64,000 nt of DNA from the NCBI GenBank assembly GCA_003116975.1, contig BGKB01000024.1, forward strand, positions 186,001-250,000, written 5' to 3'. Shown one piece after another: positions 1 to 8,843 of the stretch. Numbering within the stretch: the first letter of the stretch is position 1; every line of letters begins with the position of its first letter. Origin of the DNA: Aurantiochytrium sp. KH105. Lineage: Eukaryota; Sar; Bigyra; Thraustochytrida; Thraustochytriidae. Position numbers and translations under genes: made by a program. The notes beneath the pieces are model-generated. The model did not search any database. It saw only the letters and a list, made by a program, of their open reading frames with translations, and was not told the origin of the DNA.

Positions 1-524
1 AACGAGCCTTGTTTTGCTCCCATTGCGCCTATCCTGCGCCAATCTTGCGGCCCTGCTGGCCCGGGGGCACGCACGCGCGCCTCGCGCGCTGCTGGCAGCT
101 GCTGGCAGCTGCTGGCCCGCGAGCTTCGCGGCGGTGGTTTCTTGTCGAGCGAGCCGGCGGGCCAGCACACGAACGAGCGCTCGGACGGATCATCCAGTTT
201 GAGTTACGAATTAAGGTGGGTCTGGGAGGTACAGTGCACAAGACATGGTGCACTCTTCGACCGGAACGAACGATTGAAAGCGCAAGAGCAAATCCGCGCG
301 AGAGCAAACCCGCTTTGAGGATCAATCGCTTGTGGCGAGGGCGCAAGAGACCTGCACGAGGTACGCGAGGCCTGATCGCCGCCGCGCGAGGCCTTCGAGA
401 GGCATCCGTCGGCCGGGAGAGGTGGGCGGGCACGAAGGGAAGATCCACCTTTGGCCACGCACAAAGCGAACATCTCCGCGTGCGCAGGGTATGCAGTGCG
501 AGCAAGGTCGAGAGGGAGGCAGAC

Positions 525-1172
525 ATGGTGGACGTACACGTCCGCGAAATCGACTTGTCCGAGCGGCTTTGGATGGTGGCCCGCTTCGAGATTGCGGTGC
601 AAACGGGAACACCGCTGGAGACCTTGACTGTGCGTGCAAGCGTCCAGCACCGAGGCCAGCCCGTGGCGGTTATCGAAACATCTCTTAACGTGATCGCGGG
701 CACTGGCGACGAGAGTGCGACGCTTCAAAAGGGCTGGTGTGGGCCTCATAGGGCCTTCGCGAACCTCGATATCGCCCGCTGCGAACACGGGCTCGATGGT
801 GATATAAAAAAATCCCGCCCTCTGCGTCTTGCAGTTGCTGTTGAAGATGGCACCATGCGCTATGACACCTGCGCCAGCTTTACTCTTGCAATCTTTCTTG
901 CCGGTGAAAAGATTGCTGACGCTACCCAGTCCACTCCGAACAGTATGCACGAGCTCTTTACGAGCGCCCACCTTCTTGGGAACTTGCCGGTACACTGGGC
1001 TTGCGCGCAGCCCCCATCCATGCATGCTTCGCTGCAATTAAATGTGGCAATCTTGGACGATTCATACTTGCATTCAGCTGATCTCCAGGATACTAGCTTT
1101 CTTGAGAGCAACGAGGAAGTACACGCAAATTCTGCCGAACTTTACGCAGCCTCATACAAGCTAGACCCGTGA
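525..1172 (+). CDS. Hypothetical protein, possible fourth, divergent member of the tandem nuclear-protein family
   Basis: A 215-residue frame starting at ATG 525 (context GACATGG). The same frame is open back to the window edge, but the upstream translation is Arg/Ala-rich and looks like leader. I do not recognise the protein. Its hydrophobic pattern resembles the N-terminal beta-rich half of the paralogs at 2864, 6704 and 8844: an early FEIAV stretch in the place of their IFQVSG/IFEVSG, and a later PLRLAVAVE stretch in the place of their KYLRVRLDF. It lacks the family's helical block (RTIENV...GxM), acidic middle and C-terminal KR-rich tail. It could be a truncated or decayed member, or an unrelated short gene. 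Family membership is inference from weak alignment; position at the head of the tandem set is the main support. Confidence 0.45.
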   Translation: MVDVHVREIDLSERLWMVARFEIAVQTGTPLETLTVRASVQHRGQPVAVIETSLNVIAGTGDESATLQKGWCGPHRAFANLDIARCEHGLDGDIKKSRPLRLAVAVEDGTMRYDTCASFTLAIFLAGEKIADATQSTPNSMHELFTSAHLLGNLPVHWACAQPPSMHASLQLNVAILDDSYLHSADLQDTSFLESNEEVHANSAELYAASYKLDP

Positions 1173-2798
1173 TTGACTTGAATTCTCTGAAAAAGCACAA
1201 TTCTGCACGTGTAGGTAGCTTTCTTCCAGTGAAGCGCCGAGACACAAATGCGTGAACATGGTCTCGTGCACATGGACGTCAGGTGCTGCCGCGCCAATCA
1301 AATCAAGCAGCGCGCTTTCGATCGTTCAGTAGGTCGAACTTTCAAAGATTCACCAAATAATGATACATGATTAAATCTTCTCTACGACCTGTAGATTGTT
1401 GTCTTCCCGGTTGGCGGCCTTTTTGCATGACTCGAATATCTCTTGTATGACTATTGTTGAATGGGAACTCGCTCGCAGAAGAAACTCTGCTCTCGAGTTT
1501 GCTTCGTCGAAACGCCGCTTCTATCGTTTGCGCGATCCCTTCCCGCCCCCCCCCCAAAAAAAAAAGTGGCGCTCAATGTCGATTTTCGCTCGATCAAGTC
1601 GTGTTGGCACGCGTGAAGCGACGCTGAAAAAGGCGCTTGCTATTGCTGATGAAATTATGAAATTGCACGAGCTCGCGGATGAGATCATGGCTCGCTTCTA
1701 CATATGTGCGCGGCATGTTCTAAAAGGCAACGACAGCGAGGACGATCAATCGCTCTGTTCTTCAAGAACTACCCGACGTACGTTTCGAAGACAACTAGGC
1801 TCTAGGTCTTCCGTAACGACCGGCGCGTCATCATCGCACGCATTTAGGTCTTGGTGATTTCGTTTTAGGTGCTGAGAAAAAGAGTAAGAAGTTCGTGCCA
1901 GCCTGATAATTACGAACCGCACCGCGTCAAAACCTGCACACCACCATTCGAGTGATCACCAATGATGCAAGCAAGTTTGTTTTGCGGGCCAGAAACACTT
2001 GCTTTGCGTAGCTGTGGACCACTTTTTTGTGATCGAGAAAGCCGGCCCGAGATGGTCTCATCGTGGTAAGCACATCACAGCATGCATGTGTGCATGCAAC
2101 TCAGAAGAGCGCGCACAAATGACATCCACCAGGGTCGCCAGCCGCTCGTCAGGCTCCTGCGAGGTGTGCGTGCGAATCGTCGCGGGTCATGGCCAACTCC
2201 TGCACGACAGGCACGTGCGCCTGGCTGAACGTGGCAGGACTTGCATACGTACCTTCAAGCCTCTTGCTCTGGCCCGTACCGTTCTTTTGTCGCCCACAGA
2301 GACGGCGAGGCTACAACAGGAAGAGCTGCGACGTCAACAACAACAACCATTACAACTACGATGTAAGATTCGCTCGTTGAAAGGTGCGCGGAAAAGCCCT
2401 AGGAAAAGTAGGTAAACGCAGCCAAAGGGAGAGTTAGTACTTTCAGGCTCAGCAAAACAACGTCGCAGCCAAGGGAGGCTCGCGCCGGCCCAGTCGCGCG
2501 CGCAGAGCCCGCCTGCGCGGCAGCTCGCGCCGGCTCCGCCCGTCGCCCTTCCCCGCCCGCCCGCCCGCGCCGCGTCCTCTGTCGGCGCAAGCATCGAGAA
2601 GAGAAAAGCACGTGCCGCAGCGAGCCTCAGGAGCTTTCCTCGTCGAGGTTGCTCCCGCCAGGCGCGGAGCCGCGATACTTCCGGGGGACTCCCGGGCGCG
2701 TGCGGTACGGTCCGGCAGCGCGGCAGCAGGGTTGCCCGCGACCAAGGTGGCTGCCCTCGCCTGCGTGAGCGTGCTGACCAAGTCGAGCGAGAAGAGTA

Positions 2799-2800
<2 letters not shown>
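1173..2800. other. Gene-free spacer upstream of the second family member
   Basis: No convincing gene. A C-run followed by an A-run lies at about 1544-1565. An open frame in 1400-1857 has a short helical stretch (ALAIADEIMKLHELADEIM then ARHVLKG) that faintly recalls the helical block of the neighbouring paralogs, so it may be decayed family sequence; this is too weak to call. 2460-2620 is very GC-rich and is probably leader or promoter sequence for the gene at 2864. Confidence 0.4.

Positions 2801-2827
<27 letters not shown>
2801..2827 (+). repeat. (CTG)9 trinucleotide repeat in the 5' leader
   Basis: Nine uninterrupted CTG units end 36 bases before the ATG at 2864. Similar CAG/CTG tracts occur at 13183 and 57295. 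Confidence 0.9.
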
Positions 2828-2830
<3 letters not shown>

Positions 2831-2863
2831 GTGCAGTAGATAGAGGTTCACGTGCTGTCCACC

Positions 2864-4126
2864 ATGGCCGCTATGAGCTTTCTCGGCTGGACGACGTGCT
2901 CGCAGGCGTACGGCGTCAAGCGCAAAGCCCTCAACCAGGTCGTGGTGGCACTCAGGAAGCGCTTGGCCGCCTTGGGTATCTTCATGGTATCCAATGTGCC
3001 GGAAGGCGCGCTGGAAAAGTTGAACATCCGTATCGAGTGCTTGCCCCATAAAAATGCCACGCCAATCTTGCTCACGGAGGCAAGCGCTCCGTCCGAAGTG
3101 CTCGGGCAGCGTCCCAAGCAGGCCCACATCACACGCTCGCGCTTCGAAGACCCCAGCGGCGTGGCATGCGTCAACTTTGTCCACTATGTCCGTAAGGGCA
3201 CCAACCTTTACATCTTTGTGGACGAGGGCACAGTGAGCCAGGAAATGATGGCCCAGCCCATGCTTTCAGCATCGATGTGGCTGCGCGCTGCAGTGAGCGT
3301 TCAATTTCAGGGCACCTCTTCAAAGGAACTCAAGATGAACAGCGACCTGCTTGAATGGGTGCCGCTGGGTGAACACACGGGTACTCCTCGCAAAACATCC
3401 GAGGAGGATCGGGCAGCTGCTCGTGCCTACCTTGTACACGTGCTTCGAAATGTGGAGCACGTTCTGGAAAATGGTTCAATGAACGCGGATTGCCCCACTG
3501 AAAAGTTTGGCTCCCTCAACTGGCTTCGGGAGAACCCCGAAGAGGCCAAGGCTTTGGTTGATTCTCTTCGCGGTGCTGACGTGGAGACTCACTTCAGCGA
3601 AAAAATGAAAGAACTCTTTGGGCATTTCGTCGAAGACTTTGGGCTCGACGGGCCCTTCCTTCGCATCTCCCTCGCCACCACCACCAACCAGCTTTTGGCC
3701 AAGCCGAGTGATGACATGGTGATGGCTGTCGGAAGCTTCGCCGAGCTCGGTGAGCATTGGCAGCAAGATAATGCGCACGTGGATCGGGCTGAGACCGATG
3801 ATACGAGCGCTCTCGCTGTTTCCGATTGCCAAGTGAGCGCCTCGCCGGAATCCATCTCTGCCATTGGCGATGTCTTGCATGACGTGGACTGCGAAACGCT
3901 TTTTTCTTGTGTGGACGCGCTCACTCACGAAACCAGCCACCAGTTCCTTGTGGAACAAAAAGGCGCCTCTTGGACTGCTATCGGCTCGCAGCTCAGCACA
4001 TCTAGCACCAGCACAATTACCAGCTCGACTGCAAGCACCGACACTGCCGAGAGCCAGGACATTTCTCCGTCTCCGAAGCGTCATCGTGTTTCTGAGACGG
4101 TTCCTGCCATGCCCTCTGCTGCCTAA
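2864..4126 (+). CDS. Lineage-specific putative nuclear protein, tandem family member 2
   Basis: 420 residues from ATG 2864 in a perfect ACCATGG context; a GTG-started extension to 2852 is not needed. Homologous in order to the products at 6704 and 8844. The N-terminal half has the family's beta-rich pattern: GIFMVSNVPEG, then EASAPSEVL, then VNFVHYVRKGTNLYIFVDEGTVS, then WLRAAVSVQF. A helical block follows (VLRNVEHVLENGSMN...FGSLNWL). The C-terminal third is Ser/Thr-rich and acidic and ends with a basic SPKRHRV motif 18 residues from the end, a plausible nuclear localisation signal. No known domain is recognised. Structured domain, acidic tail and terminal NLS together suggest a transcriptional regulator or nuclear adaptor, which is inference. 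It lacks the WQGQQ motif that the other two carry near the N-terminus and is the most diverged of the three. Confidence 0.85.
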   Translation: MAAMSFLGWTTCSQAYGVKRKALNQVVVALRKRLAALGIFMVSNVPEGALEKLNIRIECLPHKNATPILLTEASAPSEVLGQRPKQAHITRSRFEDPSGVACVNFVHYVRKGTNLYIFVDEGTVSQEMMAQPMLSASMWLRAAVSVQFQGTSSKELKMNSDLLEWVPLGEHTGTPRKTSEEDRAAARAYLVHVLRNVEHVLENGSMNADCPTEKFGSLNWLRENPEEAKALVDSLRGADVETHFSEKMKELFGHFVEDFGLDGPFLRISLATTTNQLLAKPSDDMVMAVGSFAELGEHWQQDNAHVDRAETDDTSALAVSDCQVSASPESISAIGDVLHDVDCETLFSCVDALTHETSHQFLVEQKGASWTAIGSQLSTSSTSTITSSTASTDTAESQDISPSPKRHRVSETVPAMPSAA

Positions 4127-4214
4127 GAGCAATGGTGACTCTATGTAAACACGTTTTTCGTCTCTTGTAGTACGTAGACCGACAAGAATCTTTCAGTTTT
4201 CTTTTCCTTCAACG

Positions 4215-4369
4215 AAGCGACGTGTCATTTGCTTCTTCGCCTTGTCGCAGCTATCCTCAGCGACAACGCGCAACGTCTTCTTCACTCTACAACTAAGCGA
4301 CGTGTCATTTGCTTCTTCGCCTTGTCGCAGCTATCCTCAGCGACAACGCGCAACGTCTTCTTCACTCTA
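4215..4369. repeat. 80-bp-period tandem duplication downstream of family member 2
   Basis: Positions 4215-4289 and 4295-4369 are identical over 75 bp with a period of 80 bp. The duplicated unit lies just 3' of the gene ending at 4126, so it may fall in its 3' untranslated region. Perfect identity implies a recent event. Confidence 0.9.
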
Positions 4370-5634
4370 ACAGTCCATGTCGTCCTCAGCGTCATCATGA
4401 TAAGCTGGCAGTGCTCGGCCATTTTCCTGCTGAAAAAGCCTCCTTCACAAGTCCCCCAAGGCTTCCAAGTTGTTGGAGGCCGCGCGCACCTGTGAGGCGG
4501 CCCGCTTCGTGCTACGAGCGAACAATGCCAAACGAACTTGTAAAGTGACCTACAGAAGCTGGCACAAAGCCGCTGCCACGATGAGAGGACTCGCATGGCA
4601 CGCGAGCCTGAGGAGAACTTCTGTTCTCTGAACTTGCTTGGAACGGGCAAGGAAAAAAGCGCTGCCGCATGCGCCCCGCCTCTCTCGCCCCCCCACCCAC
4701 ACACACTCACACAAACCTAAATAGACCCACACACGCTTCTGCTCCTCTCCGAGTCGCACTCCCTCTCTCTCTTCTTCCTCGCTATTCCTCGCTGCACCTC
4801 TCTCGCATTTCCCCGCACAAAAAGAAATGCTCCTCCACAGCCATCTTGCTTTGAAAGCTATTTCCTTTTTCTTGGAGTTCCAATGTGACGTCTCAATGGC
4901 CCCCATACTGCACGTGCAGTACGAACCATGGAGAGTGGGGAAGGGGCATTGGGGGAGTGTGCGAGTGGTGGCTGTGGCCAGTTTGCTTGCGCTGGAAACG
5001 ATAGAAGCTGGAAAGAGACCCAGCCCGGCCCAGCCGCGCTGGACCTCCCGCCAGGACGGAGCGAGCAGCGGAGCGGGGAGGACAGGTGCAGAGGAGGAAA
5101 GGGCAGAGGAGGAGCGAGCGAAATGCTGAGCGAACGAGGGTGCGAAGGTGGGAGGCAAGCAGGCAGTCAGACAGGCAGGGGGCGAGGACGAAAGTCCAGC
5201 GCCGCGTCGTGGCCTCGCCTTGGTTTCGTGACACGGCCAGTTCATTTTTCATTTTTCTTACTTTCTTTTCATTTTCCTCTTTTCTTCTTTTCATTTTCTT
5301 TTCCCTTTGGTCTGGCGCCAATTTTCCAAACTTCCGGTTCACTCGCCAGGCAAATCTTTCTTGCAGACTCTAGTAGTAGCGAGCAACTGCCGGAGGAGCG
5401 CGATGCGCGCTTCCGGCGGATAATCTGGCTCGTTCGTCCGAGACGAAGCGGCCCTATGTATCTCTCTTTATCCCTCGGTTCTCGCTTTCGCACTTTCCAA
5501 ATTCCTTTTTGAAAAGAAAAAAGAAAAACGTTTACAGTTAAAGCATCGTTTAAGTGGTCGTGGCGCTGGAAATAGAGCCTAACAGTAAGATAGTTCGCAA
5601 AAAGAAGATTTAAAATTAAAAATTAATTTTAAAA
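4370..5634. other. Gene-free pyrimidine/purine-rich spacer
   Basis: No supportable gene. 4680-4830 is CT-rich with CACA-type microsatellite; 5040-5200 is G/A-rich; 5240-5320 is T/C-rich on the plus strand. The frames open here are low-complexity translations of these tracts. From about 5520 the sequence turns AT-rich into the MITE. Confidence 0.5.
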
Positions 5635-5638
5635 TTAA

Positions 5639-6146
5639 AGCTCTCGTGACCTCAACGCAACCAGATTTGTACGATTGTGCAGAAATGTACATTCCTTAAT
5701 TTTTGATCCACCTTAACTGGGTATATCTCCCCCCGGAAGAATCTTCAGAGGATTAGGAGTACTAGAGCACAGCTATATAGGTTGCAAAGTTGTCACCTTA
5801 AAAAGCTATTTATTCTCACAAAATGAGTCAGTGACGGACAAATATTTCATATTGCGCCACATGCTGTATTATTTTCCCGGTACCTCAATAATTTACCCGA
5901 ACCTTTCATATGATTTATATGGGATGGGAAAAAACGGAGACTGTACTGTCGATCAATCACTTGCAGATTAGCTCACCTTGTTTATATGGGGAGGGGTGCC
6001 GACGAACTTCGGGCGAACGGAGGATTAGAAAAATTTAAGGTGGATCGATTACTTTCATATTATCTGTAATTGGCTTATTTCTCCGGTCACCATACTAATG
6101 AGACTCGAGGTTTTCCCGGTTTGGTCGCGTTGAGGTCACGAGAGCT
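5639..6146. mobile_element. MITE-like non-autonomous DNA transposon, 508 bp, TTAA target duplication
   Basis: The ends are inverted repeats: the left end starts AGCTCTCGTGACCTCA at 5639 and the right end is its near-perfect reverse complement finishing at 6146. About 24 bp pair with one mismatch. TTAA flanks both sides (5635-5638 and 6147-6150), the target duplication expected of piggyBac-like elements. A second, inner inverted pair (GATCCACCTTAA near 5704 and TTAAGGTGGATC near 6037) shows subterminal symmetry. The interior is AT-rich, unlike its surroundings, and has no coding frame. The family assignment rests on the TTAA target and TIR only. No second copy was seen in the window. Confidence 0.85.
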
Positions 6147-6150
6147 TTAA

Positions 6151-6703
6151 AAAGAAATCTCAGTAGACTCTGCGCCATCACGGAGGGGACAAAACAGAAC
6201 GGGGTCCAGAGCAAAGGAGTTGGTGGCACGAGGCGCAGTGGAGCGTGAGGGGCGGCTGCGGGAGCAAAGGAGAGCAGGCAGATTAATTTGGAGAACGACG
6301 GCCAGCACCGAGGATTCCAGGTCTCCTTCGCCCAGGAGGCAAACCTCTAACTCTCCAAGAGAAACACCAAGAAAAATCGCTCACGCCGCCGCTCGCCACC
6401 GCCATCCGCCGGCACTGCCATCACTGCTGCCACCGCCACCACTGCTGCCACCGCCGCCACCGCCATCCGCCGCCACCGCCCGCTGCCGCCCCTGCCCGCC
6501 GCCGCCGCCGCCCGCCGCCGAAGCCAGCTGCAGCCCAAGCTAGCTACCGCTTGAGCCAGCTGCAGCCCAAGCGCGCCATCGCCCCCGCCGCCCAAGCCAC
6601 CTCCGCGCGCGCGCGCCCGCGTACGAAGGTATCGATCGATCTGGCTGCGAGACGAAGCGACGCCTTGGGCGAGGACGTGCAGCTGCTGCTAACTGAGCAC
6701 GCG
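6151..6703 (+). promoter_or_regulatory. GC-rich leader of family member 3
   Basis: The sequence between the MITE and the ATG at 6704 is G/A-rich, then a run of imperfect GCCACC/GCCGCC triplets (about 6395-6525). An open frame from 6551 is in phase with the gene, but its translation (Ala/Pro/Arg-rich) does not align with the paralogs, so I treat it as leader. The MITE sits about 560 bp upstream of the start and may border or interrupt the promoter. Confidence 0.4.
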
Positions 6704-8146
6704 ATGGCCTCCGCGATCATGGCGCACGCGCCGGTGCCAGCCCTGAACCTGATAGGGACAACCAACATGTGGCAGGGACAACAATTAAATCACCAGACCG
6801 AGGCCGCCGGGAGAGGCCTCAATGGCAGCTTCGTCATCTTCGAAGTTTCCGGTCTCGAACCTGGCAGCGTGCTCTGCGCCGTGCGGGTGTCGCTGCTCGC
6901 GGTGACGAGGAACAATGAGGAGATCTTCATCACCAGAGCCGATATCCCTGCGGACGTGCTGCGCGAGCAGCAGCAAGGCGCCCTCGTGCACTGCCCAAGC
7001 CCAGCGGACATCGACAACAGGACCCACGTTCAGGTGAATTTCATCGCCTTTACTCGCAACGCCTATGGCAACGCCCTCTTCATTGTCAACGAAGGTTCGC
7101 TGGTGAAGAAGAACAAAACAAACGGAGCGACGGGCAAGTTCCTGCGCGTCCGGCTCGAGGTCGTGTGCAATGACGGCCAGCAGCATCTTCTCAACCAGGT
7201 GGACATCCGATGGCAGTCCAACCTGTCAAATGGGCGCAAGGAAGCGCATCGCGAAAATCTTCGTCACTTTCGCGTTGCGTACAACCTTCACGCCGCGAGG
7301 ACTATTCGACATGTCCTGGATCACGGCACCATGGATCCGTCGAGCCCCAGCGATAGAATGGGCAACCTTGCGTACCTCTTGGACAACGCCCACACTGCAA
7401 AAGAATATGTCGCGCAGCAGCAGCCCGAGGCGCATCTAAACGGGGATGTCTTTCTCTTGGACACCGTACGGTCCTTCCTCCCAAGACGCGCCCCGGCGTC
7501 CAGATCGCAGCTCGAGTTCGCAACAACGGAGGGGGAGTGCTACATGAAGCAGGACTCCAGAGTCTTGAGCGCAACGCCCGGCAGCATCGACGATGCCAAC
7601 GAAGCCTTCATGGGATCTCCAGCTCGCGGGCACGTTTCGGCGATTAACTCCGACGCACCGCTGGCCGTTCCAAGCAGCGATCTGGGAGCCTGGTGTGCGT
7701 CGGCCGGCCAGGGATGCGCATGCACGGAGGTCGAGCTCAATTTTGACCTGGATAACCAATTGCCCCCGGAGACGCTGCTCTCTGAGTCCGAGGTCTTTCA
7801 GTCTGTGGTCTCTGAGTCCGAGGTTCCTGCGACCGAGGACTACACATATCAAGAAAAAGAGGATTTCTCCCAGGTCATGCCTGATACCTCTGATTTCGGA
7901 GACCATGAGGTAGACTCCGAGGTCATGCTCGGCGACCTTCATTTACCAAATCTGGAGGAGAGCATCTACCAGGAATTTGAAGTTAAAACATCCAGCGAGA
8001 CGCACGAGACGCAGGATGTCCTCGCCAATTGGGGAGGCATGGAAAATCTCGATGACGAGAATGTAGATAGCTCCTCTCTTAAACGGGCTCGAGATGACGA
8101 CGCGGAGCTCGAGGATGCAAACAGCCACAAGCGATTTCGCGAATAA
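6704..8146 (+). CDS. Lineage-specific putative nuclear protein, tandem family member 3
   Basis: 480 residues from ATG 6704. ATG 6719 is an equally good start and matches the MAH start of the paralog at 8844. The N-terminal conserved domain (about residues 10-240) shares with the 8844 product: LIGTTNMWQGQQ, AGRGLN, IFEVSGL, NGATGKFLRVRLE, QVDIRWQSNLSNGRK and YNLHAARTIRHVLDHGTM followed by MGNLAYL. The middle and C-terminal part is rich in Glu, Asp and Ser, and the protein ends with two basic clusters, LKRARDDD and SHKRFRE, probable NLS elements around an acidic patch. No catalytic motif or membrane segment is visible. Function is unknown; the layout fits an activator-type nuclear protein. It is separated from its closest relative (8844) by about 700 bp, consistent with tandem duplication. 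Confidence 0.88.
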   Translation: MASAIMAHAPVPALNLIGTTNMWQGQQLNHQTEAAGRGLNGSFVIFEVSGLEPGSVLCAVRVSLLAVTRNNEEIFITRADIPADVLREQQQGALVHCPSPADIDNRTHVQVNFIAFTRNAYGNALFIVNEGSLVKKNKTNGATGKFLRVRLEVVCNDGQQHLLNQVDIRWQSNLSNGRKEAHRENLRHFRVAYNLHAARTIRHVLDHGTMDPSSPSDRMGNLAYLLDNAHTAKEYVAQQQPEAHLNGDVFLLDTVRSFLPRRAPASRSQLEFATTEGECYMKQDSRVLSATPGSIDDANEAFMGSPARGHVSAINSDAPLAVPSSDLGAWCASAGQGCACTEVELNFDLDNQLPPETLLSESEVFQSVVSESEVPATEDYTYQEKEDFSQVMPDTSDFGDHEVDSEVMLGDLHLPNLEESIYQEFEVKTSSETHETQDVLANWGGMENLDDENVDSSSLKRARDDDAELEDANSHKRFRE

Positions 8147-8668
8147 ACAACAGAAGGGACGCCTTACCGCAGTAGCCGCGAGGGGCGTCTTGCAAAGTGT
8201 ACATAATTGATGGAAAGAACCAATGTCGATAAAAAAAAAAACATAGAAAAAAAGCTTCTTTCCCCCTATACATAAATGAAATGATCTATGAATAGTAACC
8301 TCTTGATCATTCGCAAAGTTGACAAGAAACAGAAAAGAGAAAGAAGAAAAAAATAAAAGAGGTAGAAAAGAGTTTTCATTTGTTCTCCAGCCTAGGCCTA
8401 GAAATTTCGGTCTCGCAGACAAGAAACCTCGGACCTCGCGCGTCGCAGCCGCACCTCGCGGCACCCCTCGTCTCGCGCGGCGGCCTCGCCCCGCGCCGCC
8501 CGTCCGCCCGCGCCCTCTTCCCCCTCGTTCCTCGCTTCACTCGTCGCGAGGGCGCCGGCCGGGGCGAGAGCGAGCACCAGAGGCGGGCGCGCCCCCGCTG
8601 CCGGCGCCGCTGCCGCTACTGCCGCCTGCGCCGCTGCCTGCGCGCGCCCCTGCTCGGCTGGGATTACG

Positions 8669-8736
8669 CCGCCTCGCCCGCCTCGCCCGCCTCGCCCGCC
8701 TCGCCCGCCTCGCCCGCCTCGCCCGCCTCGCCCGCC
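8669..8736 (+). repeat. 9-bp minisatellite, about 7 units, in the leader of family member 4
   Basis: CTCGCCCGC-type units repeat about seven times in a very GC-rich leader roughly 110 bp upstream of ATG 8844. Read in the downstream frame it would give Leu-Ala-Arg repeats, which have no counterpart in the paralogs. Confidence 0.85.
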
Positions 8737-8843
8737 CCTCGCGCCAGCCGTTCGAGAGGACCCGCGGAGAGAGAGAAGGAAAAGAAAGGAAGAGGGCGAG
8801 CGAGACCAGCGTGCACGCGCTGCGCGCGGCTCAGAGACAGACC

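Noticed and set aside
2796-2830. Poly-Leu or poly-Gln coding tract
   Set aside because: The CTG run ends before the ATG at 2864 and is followed by an in-frame stop, so it is leader rather than coding sequence.
8319-8843. N-terminal extension of family member 4 containing Leu-Ala-Arg repeats
   Set aside because: Comes from a 9-bp minisatellite in the leader; the paralogs begin at the MAH...LIG motif and ATG 8844 has an ideal context.
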